Source: Saccoglossus kowalevskii (Eukaryota > Hemichordata > Enteropneusta > Harrimaniidae). From it: 14,669 nt of DNA. This document shows, piece after piece, positions 1-9,323 of the stretch (positions within the stretch are counted from its first letter, which is position 1; every line of letters starts with the position of its first letter). Made by a program: the position numbers and the translations under genes. The notes under the pieces were generated by a model. The model saw only the letters and a program-made list of their open reading frames with translations, had not been told where the DNA came from and searched no databases. The stretch is taken from NCBI RefSeq assembly GCF_000003605.2, contig NW_003142799.1, forward strand, positions 316,357 to 331,025. Direction: 5' to 3'.

Positions 1-172
1 TCCCGATACTGATCATGTTCTCTCGTGTACCACTGTATGTGTGTGTATGTACTCTATCCCAAGTATATTGTTGCATTTTGTGAATGTCCCGATACTGATC
101 ATGTTCTCTCGTGTACCACTGTATGTGTGTGTATGTACTCTATCCCAAGTATAGTGTTGCATTTTGTGAATG
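1..172. repeat. 86-bp tandem repeat, two copies, cut by the left edge
   Basis: Positions 1-86 and 87-172 are the same 86-base unit, beginning TCCCGATACTGATC and ending TTTTGTGAATG. I see one difference between them (T at 68, G at 154). A further TCCC follows at 173 before the match is lost, so the array ends here and probably continues leftwards outside the window. The unit contains a short GTGTGTGTATGT stretch. The near identity implies recent duplication or homogenisation, as in minisatellite or satellite DNA. Confidence 0.95.
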
Positions 173-1069
173 TCCCTATATGACTGAGGAATTTAGATTA
201 ATGAATGGGCAATTTTGCGCACAATATAAATAACTGTCTTGAACAAAAACATTTCACAGTTTGCTTCGTAATCTTTTAATTTGAAATATTTATTCCTGTA
301 CTTCAGTTATTTCTTTTAAATAATTAATTAATTACTTACTCATTATGTAGTGTAATGCGTTATGAAATATAGTTGGACAGTCCAGAAACACGATTGATGA
401 AATGTAAAAGTCCCCTTAAATCAGCTACAAATAAATATTTCGAACATACATTAACAAAACACTAACATACATCACAGATATTTTCAAAACCATAAATGAC
501 TGCTTCACTCGCACTGGCGCGGATAAATCTAAAATATACCCAGACGACTTCTGTGGCAAACACCATGACGTTTTTTTGCACACTTGTTCATGAATATGAA
601 AGGTCAATCCCAAGAATAAGGGAGATCATTGTGAAATTACCCCCAAACATGTATCAATTTGTCACACAGTCAAATGATCTCTGGTCACTGAAAACGCCAA
701 CATTATTCTAATTCACTAAAAAAGAAAACACTGCAGAATATGGAAATTACCCATAATTCAGCAAAGCACACTTTAGCAGATACTATTAATCACAAATGAG
801 CCGATGTCAAAGGGTGATTCTAGATTTTATTTGTTTCTTTTTTATATCAATGATATTATTACATTAGCGGCGTTGGATATGTTCGTTATTACAAGTATAC
901 AGTTGTTATATCAAATATGACTTATTATATTACATTGTGGCTGTTATTAAATATATGACTGATTGTTTTGATATTACAGGAACAGAGTTAGTGCATTACA
1001 CAAGATTACACAATACAGAGATCAACGGTTCACATAATTTCGTCGAAGGGAATACAGGTAATTACTTAC
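173..1069. other. Non-coding stretch, no supported gene
   Basis: This is AT-rich sequence with overlapping short open frames on both strands at 425-711, none with protein-like features I recognise. The only splice-like signal is on the - strand near 717-733, a run of pyrimidines followed by AG. All three frames after that AG close within about four codons. It could be an acceptor for the candidate - strand exon at 1070-1157, but it would add almost no coding sequence. Confidence 0.5.
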
Positions 1070-1157
1070 CCATAACATTAATTGAATAAACGTAACCCAA
1101 ACAATCCACTATTTTGGTTGCACTTTTCGGATAGTTGCATTCAAACGTCGCGTACAT
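1070..1157 (-). CDS. Possible first coding exon, unknown protein (weak)
   Basis: Reading the - strand from an ATG at 1155-1157 (A at -3, a favourable start context) gives 29 codons and then one base before a consensus splice donor, G|GTAAGT (donor bases at 1064-1069 on the + strand). The peptide begins MYATFECNYPKS and has two cysteines but no recognisable domain. The nearest good downstream acceptor (about 717) would add one or two codons before a stop. GTAAGT is expected several times by chance in a window this long, so this is a candidate only. I do not recognise the protein. Confidence 0.15.
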
Positions 1158-1692
1158 TATAAAAATAACTGGAAGCTTTGACATTTAGTATTTACAAACG
1201 AGTGGCTACGTACTGTCGATCAATTATTACTGGGATTCAACTATATTTTTTTTTGTAAACAAACACTAAATGTACATATTCGCTAGACACCTACGGTAAT
1301 TCCATAAAACAAGTAAATACTATACATCCATATGCCTCAGACTGAGTGTAGTTCCTCTCTGATGATATTTAAATATTCTGCTCGAAACGACTTCGTGTTT
1401 TCCGGTTATAATGTGTTAGTATTACGAACGATAGTGTTTAGTGTTAATACAGTCTTTGGAGTGAATCTGAAGAAAGGCACAAGAAAATACATGTATTTGC
1501 GTTGGTCTGAGTTTGCTTTACTCATATTTATTTTGAGCACAGTAGAAGATTAGCTGGAATGAGCAACAATGAGCAGAACTGGTAATACATTGACCCAGGT
1601 AAAAAAGACAAAAACACAACACAAACGTGGGACGTACGTACACAATTTGCAATTTGATGCTAGCATTTAAAATCATTATAATCCATGACGCC
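1158..1692. other. Non-coding stretch
   Basis: AT-rich. A 73-codon ATG frame at 1332-1553 on the + strand has no recognisable motif and is plausible as a chance opening. A short ATG run at 1569-1598 ends at a CAG|GTAAAA donor-like site but has no supporting partner exon. Confidence 0.5.
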
Positions 1693-1716
1693 AAAAAAAA
1701 AAAAAAAAAAAAAAAA
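1693..1716. repeat. A24 homopolymer run
   Basis: Twenty-four consecutive A bases follow CATGACGCC, and a second A7 run begins five bases later. Such a run can be the tail of a retroposed sequence (LINE, SINE or processed transcript) inserted in + orientation, or simple slippage. I could not find a flanking target-site duplication or a recognisable retroposon body upstream, so the origin is open. Confidence 0.9.
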
Positions 1717-3334
1717 CAATAAAAAAAGCGAAAGAACTGAAATGAAATTATGTGTTACTATGAATGTGTGTGTTTGTACTCAACTGCTTATGATTAAGTA
1801 TTCGGTAATGGAAGTCATTCACAGACTGAAGGCACTTTATCAATAACATTCATTGTTGGTTGTCAGAAGTCACCGAATAACATAAACAAAAGGCCCGTTT
1901 AAAGCCAATCGTGAGAATTAGACGTTAGTACACAAATGTGCAAAGATGTGCCTAATGTATTATATTCACTGTGTTTTAATGTATTCACCAAAAAACCGTT
2001 CCGCCTTTGTTCTATTATTGGGTCCCAGTGATTTCGGATTTACGTTTTTAACTTCCCAGTATTGAGCAGGTGAATGAATAGTCTTAAAGGCATTCTTTTC
2101 CCCATATTGATATTTGTGGTGGATTTCACAGATTAATAAGAGCCTATTATTTTTTGTGGGGTGTTGCTATTATGTTAGGTGTGTTACCTGTCCTGCAGAT
2201 GCTACCGAACGTGGAGGTCGACGGACAGCATTGCCGAGATTGGCGCAGATGTGAAAAACGTCTTAGCCATAATTTACGAAATTCACATTAAAATTCGGTG
2301 AACAATATTTTTCACATGATCACAGTGCTTTGTTATCGTTTTGGTGTTGGATATAATAGCTGCAATGTTGGCATTCATGTTGAAAAAATAAAAAAAAATG
2401 TCTAGCTGCACTGGACACGATATGACGCGAATCAATACTGTCAGAACTCAAACTCTTCACTCTTCTATTATCAAGGTAAAACAGGTTTTCAGATTCACAT
2501 CTAGTAATCCATTCGTGAAAATGATTGCGATGTTAGGAATTATCGTACTAATAATACCATTTAAGTTGCTAACCTTGAAAACTCGCCATATCTCATAATG
2601 GTACTCACTGCGAATCTCGACCATGAATATATGACTAGAGGTAATAAGTGGCTCTCTAAAATTGAAAACCTCGTTATGGCAACGGAGAATCATGTTTGTT
2701 TCCCCGAGATAAATCAATTATTTTAGTATAATGATATATTTGCAAGTATGTCTGTACAATTATAGTCCACCCCTTAGCAAAAGTTTAATATTTATGAATA
2801 ATGCAAAGTTATTCAGCGGTGATTTGGTAAAACAGATTTTGGAAGCTGTTATTATTAATAATTAATAATTGCAATCAACATAGCATGTCAACTATGAACG
2901 ATCTAAACATTTTTAAATATTTTCGCGTCATAAACTATTCGACAAGAACTAATCGTAGAAGAAGCATCTATTTCAAAACCACTATCATGTATAGACAACA
3001 ATAGAGATTTGTCCCAAAGAAACAAATAGCGCAGCACAACTTCCAAATGTATAATGCGTGTGTTCTGAAGAATACATTATTCAGCGGAGACTTGAATATT
3101 TTGAGCTTGCTCGATAGAACCCTCTAAGCAATAAGACTAATAAGACTAGTCTTTAATGTACCGTTTAACCACGTTTCCAAAAAGCGGAATTCTTCCGAAC
3201 GTAAATTGTCACAAAAATACAGATAGCGTGTACTCATTAACCTGAAGGTTTTTTTTTTGCCGGTTAGGTTTGACTATGTGGTCATGTAGACTTGTAGTAT
3301 TGTACATACAAAGTCATGCTACTCTATCATATAG
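1717..3334. other. Non-coding stretch with a few weak exon-like segments
   Basis: No supported gene. Short GC-richer patches occur at about 2190-2270 and carry the candidate frame listed separately. On the - strand a frame starting at ATG 2691-2693 runs 28 codons into a GTGAGT donor-like site (exon end about 2609). On the + strand a 26-codon ATG run (2398-2475) ends at AAG|GTAAAA. Neither has a partner exon. A 12-bp palindrome, AAGACTAGTCTT, lies near 3142-3153. Confidence 0.45.
2199..2291 (+). CDS. Short candidate exon or ORF after an acceptor-like site (weak)
   Basis: A pyrimidine-rich stretch, GTTACCTGTCCTGCAG, ends in AG at 2198. It is followed directly by ATG and 30 codons (MLPNVEVDGQHCRDWRRCEK...) to a TAA at 2289-2291. 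The stretch is GC- and CpG-richer than its surroundings and the peptide is rich in charged residues with two cysteines. A second frame across the same patch is also open, so composition alone may explain the coding look. I do not recognise a family. It could be a terminal exon of an unseen gene, a transposon relic, or chance. Confidence 0.12.
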   Translation: MLPNVEVDGQHCRDWRRCEKRLSHNLRNSH

Positions 3335-3667
3335 ACATTCCCGTTAGATGTACACTTTGAGCAGTTTTCCGAAAGTATTTCAACAGCATGATGGATAGCG
3401 GGCTACCACACAGGTCGGAACCACCGTGGGCAAGCACTTGTCTTCTACTACAGTCAGTCTGAGAAAGCCGATATAACTAATCGATCGGACTACTTGTGGT
3501 TATGACAGGTCGCTACCGCATTAGTCAAGATCATCTGGTCAAATTACGATTCTCGAAAGCGGCGACTATATATCGTTCAGGTTGAACAGATTACCGACAT
3601 ACGCTTACGATCGTACGATTTCATTAGTAAACACTATTGGACTTGTTCAAATTTGTTGTCCACGTAA
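3335..3667 (+). other. GC-richer island with an interrupted open frame
   Basis: One + frame runs from after a TAG at 3332-3334 to a TAA at 3665-3667 and is broken only by TGA codons at 3389-3391 and 3503-3505. The pieces have a protein-like composition, for example AGYHTGRNHRGQ after the first TGA. However, other frames on both strands of the same island are also open for 20-50 codons, so higher sequence complexity is as good an explanation as decayed coding DNA. No family is recognised and no bounding inverted repeat was found. Confidence 0.3.
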
Positions 3668-4816
3668 AATTAACAGAAGCAAAACAAAATCACATATGTT
3701 AGTTTAACATTTTAATGTACCAAAAGCGGTAGTGATTCTTAAGTGGTTGGATGTACTAGATTTTACATGAAACTATCGATCCCTTATCTAAGAAAATCTA
3801 TGACGACTTATAGGTAAATTGACGAAATCAATATGAAACTGGCTGAGAATTAACATCAACTTAACCCCAAACCACTGATATGCATATTACGATACGCCTA
3901 GCAAATATTAGTGTGGAGAAAATGGTTGACTCCGGTGTCAAGCTGTTATAACGACCTCTTTGCTTGTGGTGACCTGTGAAGAAATGTATAAGCATGTATG
4001 TATCACCGTAGTTAATTGCATAATTTAATTACGCCTGCATTTACTCTGATGCAATGTTTATGTTTCAACGACGTAAACAGACAAGCACTGTTGGATTTAA
4101 CATTATACACCCGACATAATTGGAAGTCTAGTGGAAAACTACAGACTGAGTATATCAGCAGTGGAATTGAGAGTCGTTGTACACCCCCTTTAACATCATT
4201 ACATAAGCCCACAAGGCAGTGTTAGAGTAAACGCTAAATACTTTAAAATGTTACAGAATAATGACCAAGTTAACTTGGTTTTAATTGATGTACCGGAGAC
4301 AAAAAAAGAATTCACTAAATATTTAATGTTCACATTTTGTTGCATTCACCTTTGCCGGCAATACTTAAACATTTCTGAAAGTTTTTACAATTTTCGATAT
4401 TTTGTCACAGTCGCGTTCAACTTGAACAAACAAATGTACAAGAGTGATGTTTTTTTCCGCTCTGAAGCATACTACTAAATCTAGTGATTACAACACGAAA
4501 GCTCAAATGAACAGAGAACTGATAAGTGATACAATAAAATCGAGAAATGGCAGACATTGGTTCAATTACTTTGTTTTTCCGCCGACTCCTTCTATGTAAC
4601 TAAGTGTGTCAACTCGACAGCGGAATGTTCACAATATCTCCGTGCTTCGTGTTAAGCATAGTTATTACGATGTGCACCGTTGGAAGTTGTCAAGTCAAAT
4701 TACAGCAATCACGTGTCAACAGCTACTGTGCTTTTCTCATCCAACCCGCCACAGTTTATTAACTCAACCAGAACTTCACTGTAAATCTAAGTGTTTTCAA
4801 ATATGACACATTTTTG
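3668..4816. other. Non-coding stretch
   Basis: No supported gene. Several 60-76 codon frames overlap each other on both strands at 4012-4478 and 4606-4806, and at least one of them starts at TTG rather than ATG. A perfect 16-bp palindrome centred on GTTAAC lies at 4264-4279. Confidence 0.5.
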
Positions 4817-4879
4817 TAAACACATTTTAAGTGTTTTATAATTAAACACAGTGTTAAAATTGCATTTTTAATGTGTTAA
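4817..4879. repeat. Imperfect palindrome built on AAGTGTTTTA/AACACATT motifs
   Basis: The outer arms AACACATT (4819-4826) and AATGTGTT (4870-4877) are perfect reverse complements. Nested inside them, GTGTTT and AAACAC pair across a 7-base spacer. The same vocabulary (AAGTGTTTTA, TAACACTTTT, AATGTGTTAAT) recurs near 4788, 5003, 6174, 6314 and 7460. This suggests remnants of one palindromic repeat family rather than a regulatory site. Confidence 0.6.
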
Positions 4880-6126
4880 TGAGCATAAATAATCTGCATA
4901 AATTCAGAAGGTGTATATGATGAAAACCCCTGCAGTCAGTGTTTTTAATTGCAACATTTCAGGGATGAACAAGTCTGAATATTGACAAATGCTTATAACA
5001 GAGACACATTTTAAAATGCGTTTCCACTAATAACACGGCAAAAAATCATTGTCATTTTTTAAAGTGATATGAGCAAAATATATCAAATGATGTGTTTCAT
5101 GATTAAGCACTTTGAACTATTGTACAGTAATCATAACATACGATAAACAAATCACATATTCAAGTAAATATTCATTAAGATAAGTATGACTAATAACATT
5201 AAAATAACAGACATTTATAGTTATTGTAAAGAATAATATCAATCGCATGAAAAAGTGTCCTCGACTTATGGGCAGCCGAATATGTATGTTTACTAAAATT
5301 CAATACCCAATAATTATGAGCATTGACACTTCAAAACAGATGAATAATGAACTAAAACGAACAATAACATCTTTGCACCCTTTCTTCATTGACATAAATG
5401 AAAGTGCCTCTGGTATTTTTATACTATATTCACCTAACCAGAGTTATTCTGGCATAGAGGACGAGGACACTGGAACAACAATAATCCAAATTAACAGAAC
5501 AAAATTGATATTAGAATATCATCTTGTCCGCTCCGATATTTTCTCTTAAAATATGAAATGTATAATAATATCAGAATCTAATGAGTAATGTTTAATTAAT
5601 TGTCATTATTGTTTCAAGCAATGGGAAATTTGAATCAGAAATAAGTGATGTAAAATAATATTTTTGTTATAAAGTAACACAAATTGAATGGCATTTCCTG
5701 TTATATATTTCTATTATTTTATTTGGTAACTCATGTGATGTCTAGGGAGATGTCGGCAAATAAGTTATACTGTATAGAATTAACTGGTCCTGCATAAACT
5801 TGTGTTTAATCAGCCCACACATAATGAAATGAATGTAGGTCGCTGCAAATAACAATGCAGTACACAACTGCCGACGCTGTCTCTATCAATTACACTTTCC
5901 ACACGTTTCGTAACGAAGTAACAATATCATCACACCATCAGGTTTATTTAGGATAACTTCCGGTTTTCTCCTTTTATCAAAAAATCGAAAAGGCACCATT
6001 TGGTCCAAGTTGTTGTTGCTTGTTTGGTAACAACACTGTGCATGTTTAATTTCATCAGTTATTAAACAAGTACATGATATGCATATTCGCAAAGTATAGT
6101 AAGGTGTATGGGTTGAATTATTGCTA
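4880..6126. other. Non-coding stretch
   Basis: AT-rich. It includes a 100-codon ATG frame at 5247-5549 (+) and a 104-codon ATG frame at 5886-6200 (-). Neither shows a domain, signal peptide or splice partner, and frames of this length are expected now and then at this base composition. I see no gene I can support. Confidence 0.45.
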
Positions 6127-6374
6127 TGTGTCTTTGTTTTCCGAAGTATTTCAAAATAAAACAATTTGGAAGAAAAGTGTTTAGTTACTGCAAAGAACAT
6201 GTGTACATCTCATATACATAAACCCTTATGAAACATGAATAGTCTGGTGTCTTACCTTGGAACATTTCATGTGTGTTTTTCGAAGTGCTTCAAAATGAAA
6301 ATGTTTGTAAAAAAGTGTTTTAGTTACACTCGTGAACACAAATGTACCTTATACATTAACACTTTGCGAAACAT
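6127..6374. repeat. Diverged tandem duplication, about 143-bp period
   Basis: Positions 6127-6236 and 6270-6374 share blocks in the same order: TGTGTCTTTGTTTTCCGAAG / TGTGTGTTTTTCGAAG, then TTTCAAAAT / CTTCAAAAT, GAAAAGTGTTTAGTTAC / AAAAAGTGTTTTAGTTACAC, GTGTACAT / ATGTACCT and GAAACAT in both. The copies differ by many substitutions and small gaps, so the duplication is old. Both contain the AAGTGTTT motif of the 4817-4879 and 7460-7484 palindromes. Confidence 0.7.
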
Positions 6375-7459
6375 TTTTGTTTTGTGTTTTTGTGTTTTGG
6401 GTTGAAACATCGTTGGTTATTTTGCCTTCGAAAAATTTTTTCGAAAAATGCTCAGATGTGATTGGAACTACAACCACCGTTCCCCAAATCCGGAGTATCT
6501 AAATCGGTGAGGCCAAGAGGTACTTAATTCACCATGTGTCTCAATTTCCAATTGTACTTACAGGTTGGTAAGACCATAAATAAACGTACATACAATTAAT
6601 TCTTCCACAACCTGGTGTTTGACATAAAACTATTGTCTGAAGGTAATGTCATGACCATCTGCTTTGAACTACGCCTCTTTCTGCGACTGTCTAGTTGGCA
6701 ATGTTATATGTGTGAGGGCGATGTTTGGGGTCATGACCATATATCATGCTAATTAGTATATTCAGGAAGATGACGGTGGAAACATGGTCTGCGGAATTCC
6801 AAGAAAATAAAACTACTAATCCTAGTTCCTAGTGCCGGATTTTGAAGTGTTCATCCCAGAACTGAAACATTCACCGGGTAAGCTCACTTATGGAACTCTG
6901 GGTGACCCTATTTGAAAGGAGGTAACTTGGCTACCGGTTAATACGCCGATCGACGTGTCTGCTCCGTGTCCGTTTCAACGCCTGTAACTTCGCGCCCACG
7001 TAGCTGCTGTTCAATGACCTTTGAAGTAATTCACTGCATAACCGTACACTTATAACCACTGTGATAAGTTATATCTGGCCAGGTATTTTTTTTTACTTTA
7101 AACATTGTACTACTGGTGGTAAAACCATTTAATTTATCTGCCCTACTTGACACTGTCAGTTGTGTATTGCATAGAATACGATGCATGAAGCTGAATATCG
7201 TACCTGTTCTGGTTATTTGCGTTTCATTGTATTTCTGTTGCCATAGGAACCTGTTGTTGCAAGTTATTGTAACCATGGGAATTCGCTCGTATTAGCATAT
7301 ATACCATATTTTTCAGGGACATTCAATGTTGCTAATACTAATTGCTCAAAGTTAGGATCATTAGTCCGTAAATGTCCATCAATCAATAAACATTTTAATG
7401 ACACATTTATGTCCTCATAAAACACTAATGACTTGAAAAAATGTGCTTAATTTTTCATC
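6375..7459. other. Non-coding stretch with one small palindrome
   Basis: A perfect inverted repeat of 9-bp arms with a one-base centre (TTCGAAAAA and TTTTTCGAA) spans 6427-6445. Positions 6880-7030 are GC-richer and include TGACCTTTGA (7015-7024), which resembles a nuclear-receptor half site; that is too short to support as functional. A frame on the - strand at 7031-7276 has no recognisable protein features. Apart from the weak 6766-6810 candidate listed separately, I see no gene. Confidence 0.45.
6766..6810 (+). CDS. Possible short terminal exon (weak)
   Basis: A CTAAT branch-site-like motif (6749-6753) and TTCAG ending at 6765 are followed by 14 codons (EDDGGNMVCGIPRK) and a TAA at 6808-6810. 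That TAA overlaps a canonical AATAAA poly(A) signal (6806-6811). The arrangement fits the last exon of a + strand gene, but the pyrimidine tract is poor, the branch site is close to the AG, and no upstream exon is identified. I do not recognise the peptide. Confidence 0.1.
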   Translation, partial: EDDGGNMVCGIPRK

Positions 7460-7484
7460 AAAAAGTGTTTTAATAACACTTTTT
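7460..7484. repeat. Perfect 10-bp hairpin, AAGTGTT family
   Basis: AAAAAGTGTT (7460-7469) pairs perfectly with AACACTTTTT (7475-7484) around the five-base loop TTAAT. The motif matches the vocabulary of the 4817-4879 palindrome and the 6127-6374 duplication. Related words (TAATGACACATTT, AAAACACTAATG) lie just to its left at 7395-7432. Confidence 0.7.
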
Positions 7485-7642
7485 TTGACAATTATACGTA
7501 ATGTACACGCCACTGTGGTCTACTAGATCACTTCTTTAAATAAAAATAAAACCCGCCAAATAACGTAATTAACGAATGGGTCATTTACCGGATTAAACTC
7601 TATAGATTTTGACAATAAAACAGTAAACCTACACTTGTTATT

Positions 7643-7735
7643 TTGTATGCAGATTGTAAACCGCTACGGTTGTATTCATATGCAAATTGTAAATCACCAC
7701 GGTTGTATTCATATGCAGATCGCAAACCGCTCTTG
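7643..7735. repeat. 33-bp minisatellite, about 2.8 copies
   Basis: Two 33-base units (7670-7702 and 7703-7735), each starting TTGTATTCATATGCA, are preceded by a 27-base version (7643-7669) lacking six bases. Later parts of the units vary, for example ATTGTAAACCGCTACGG, ATTGTAAATCACCACGG and ATCGCAAACCGCTCTTG. Unit length and the indel are both multiples of three, and one + frame stays open across the array (an LYSYA(N/D)xK repeat) until TAG just after it. Without a start codon or splice context this is most simply a minisatellite. Confidence 0.8.
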
Positions 7736-7757
7736 TAGACATAACTTTTAAAACTAC

Positions 7758-7931
7758 ATGACTGTGCAAATTAACCAGTCATTGCGCATTGGTTACGAAT
7801 GTCAACAGCTTGGCAAAGGTGCAACGCCTGGAGTTGATGAGAAGACAGATTCCTTTATCAACCGATGGCAAACTTGGCTAACTAAGGGGATCAAACCGTC
7901 AACCACAGAAGGTAAAGCGTCAAACATCTGA
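7758..7931 (+). CDS. 57-codon ORF or possible exon, unknown protein (weak)
   Basis: The frame opens at ATG 7758 and closes at TGA 7929-7931. The middle has coding-like composition and codon use (CQQLGKGATPGVDEKTDSF, then INRWQTWLTKGIKPS). At 7911 the frame meets AAG|GTAAAG, a reasonable splice donor that would end an exon in phase 1. A CAG at 7776-7778 could serve as an acceptor, though its pyrimidine tract is poor. A - strand frame (7802-7990) is open through the same bases, which weakens the case. I do not recognise a family. Alternatives are an internal exon, a transposon relic, or chance. Confidence 0.2.
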   Translation: MTVQINQSLRIGYECQQLGKGATPGVDEKTDSFINRWQTWLTKGIKPSTTEGKASNI

Positions 7932-8261
7932 GCAATTGGGGATTTGTTAGAGCATGAAAGCAAATTCACATATTCAATCAAGTTATTCAATCAATGTGTA
8001 TACCGTTTATGTTTTACTCGTGAGAAAATAACAACGTGTTCAATGCAATATTGCGTTCAGACAAATAATGTCCATTGAAAACAGCTGTGTAGGTAAAACA
8101 TCGCGTTAACTCCAATGCATCGCCTATGTTTACTGCAAGGCTATTATCAGCTCACTCCGTTACCAGTACTAAAAGTCCTCGCTTTCTATATTCAATACAC
8201 ACTAATATGCCACCGGGAATATTACGTAATACCGGCAATATGTATAGTGTATAAGTATAAA
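7932..8261. other. Non-coding flank of an inverted-repeat element
   Basis: No gene is seen. A perfect 12-bp palindrome, TATTACGTAATA, lies at 8220-8231. The last bases (GTATAAA before 8262) resemble the sequence immediately right of the element that follows. Confidence 0.5.
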
Positions 8262-8653
8262 TTAGCCTGACGAGGACGCGTGAGTTGCGCCCTCCGCGGT
8301 CCCCTAAGCCCAACACACACGAATTTTTGTCGGACCAATCAAATTGCAAGAACGTTAGATAGTGACAGCCATCGAAGAGTAACCATTCACGGCAGAGTTT
8401 ATTTCCGCCCAATGTTTATCATCTTGTTGAAAACAGTTTGTGGTTTTTGCCGACAGTGCAAACACGTTTGGTTGACGGTGTTAACATGGCCACCAAAATG
8501 AATATTCAATGACCTCATTGCAAGAAGGCGTGAACTTTGCGAATTGATCTTACCGACAAGACATACACTATACTATTCTATTCTGTCAGGCGTTAGTGAG
8601 GTCTGATGCCGTTTGGCCGGCGAGGGCCTACTCACGCCTACATGTCAGGCTAA
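8262..8653. mobile_element. Non-autonomous DNA transposon (MITE-like), 392 bp
   Basis: The ends form an inverted repeat. TTAGCCTGAC at 8262-8271 is the exact reverse complement of GTCAGGCTAA at 8644-8653. After a divergent five-base gap the match resumes (CGCGTGAGT against GGCGTGAGT, then GCCCTC followed by GCGG against CCGG), giving arms of about 40 bp. The interior is clearly GC-richer than its flanks. TATAAAT occurs just left of the left end and again two bases beyond the right end, a possible 7-bp target duplication of the kind hAT-like elements make, though the offset leaves this unproven. No transposase frame fits inside, so the element would depend on a helper. Short frames on both strands, including an ATGGCCACC start with only eight codons, look incidental. 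Confidence 0.7.
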
Positions 8654-9253
8654 ATATAAATATATTTAAATGAATCTACATACGATGGCGAACTGTATAT
8701 AACGATGCCAGATAAAAGGCCAGTTATCTGATCAGGTTGTGTCTGATCATATTACAGAGCTACACTGTGTTCCCAATTATCCCTTATAATATTTAAACTG
8801 GTCGATATCTACAATTAAAGAAATTTCTATACGCATGCAGGTGTTGACAGAGTCGAAAATTTAATTAAAATAGGTCAAGATATTGTCATATATATGTGAA
8901 CGTATCACATTAAAAAATTGTCATACATTGTCATTGTCTTCTGAATCCACATTAAAATTGTATTTGAGGACTCGTATTTGACTGTGCGCCCTGAACTATT
9001 TTACGCACGTTAACACTTCAAACACAACGTGTTCCAATGTTGTTATTACGACTATTTATGAATACTGCTCGACAGCTGTCTAATCTGTGGAATTGGCATA
9101 TCATACCTGGCGTTCTACTGTATCCAAATCTCGTAATCAAACGGAAATTATGGCAGTTTGCTGAAGTGGAAAATTGAACAGCGCGAACTACCGCATCACA
9201 TTTGGTATGTAATGGTATGACTTTGTATCCATTTCCACTCAGACATTTCATGA
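8654..9253. other. Non-coding stretch with paired GATA-type sites
   Basis: TATATAA (8696-8702) is followed by CAGATAA (8709-8715) and its reverse complement TTATCTG (8724-8730), two WGATAR motifs facing each other across eight bases. A GATA-factor enhancer or promoter is conceivable, but no transcript start or coding exon is visible nearby. The - strand 102-codon ATG frame (9018-9326) starts inside a dispersed repeat and is not supported as a gene. Confidence 0.3.
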
Positions 9254-9323
9254 ATCGCACTGGTATATCCAGCACGCACATACACAAACGAAAAGAGTTA
9301 TTTTGTTTCAGATTAATTTGACA
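9254..9323. repeat. 70-bp dispersed repeat, copy 1
   Basis: This segment matches 12493-12562 in the same orientation over all 70 bases with about seven mismatches and no gaps. It includes TATATCCAG, ACGCACATACAC and TTTTGTTTCAGATTAATTTGACA. The - strand frame is open in both copies, but nearly all differences change amino acids, so there is no sign of coding constraint. It is probably a fragment of a transposable element family. Confidence 0.85.

Noticed and set aside
2457-2717. 86-codon - strand frame with an internal GTGAGT donor-like site
   Set aside because: The frame begins at TTG rather than ATG, has no acceptor upstream and no matching downstream exon.
4264-4279. Perfect 16-bp palindrome ACCAAGTTAACTTGGT
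   Set aside because: One such palindrome in a window this size is only mildly unusual, and nothing around it suggests an operator or integration site.
5247-5549. 100-codon ATG frame on the + strand
   Set aside because: No domain, signal peptide or good splice sites. Around this length an occasional frame is expected by chance in DNA this AT-rich.
5886-6200. 104-codon ATG frame on the - strand
   Set aside because: It overlaps a diverged duplicated repeat, has no recognisable motif, and its length is not exceptional for the composition.
6534-6567. Possible short ATG exon ending at TTG|GTAAGA
   Set aside because: Only 11 codons, no partner exon, and the peptide has no signal-peptide character.
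8580-8640. tRNA- or SINE-like A-box resemblance (GGCGTTAGTGAGG)
   Set aside because: No B box (GGTTCGANNCC) or cloverleaf follows. The stretch is explained as the right arm of the inverted-repeat element.
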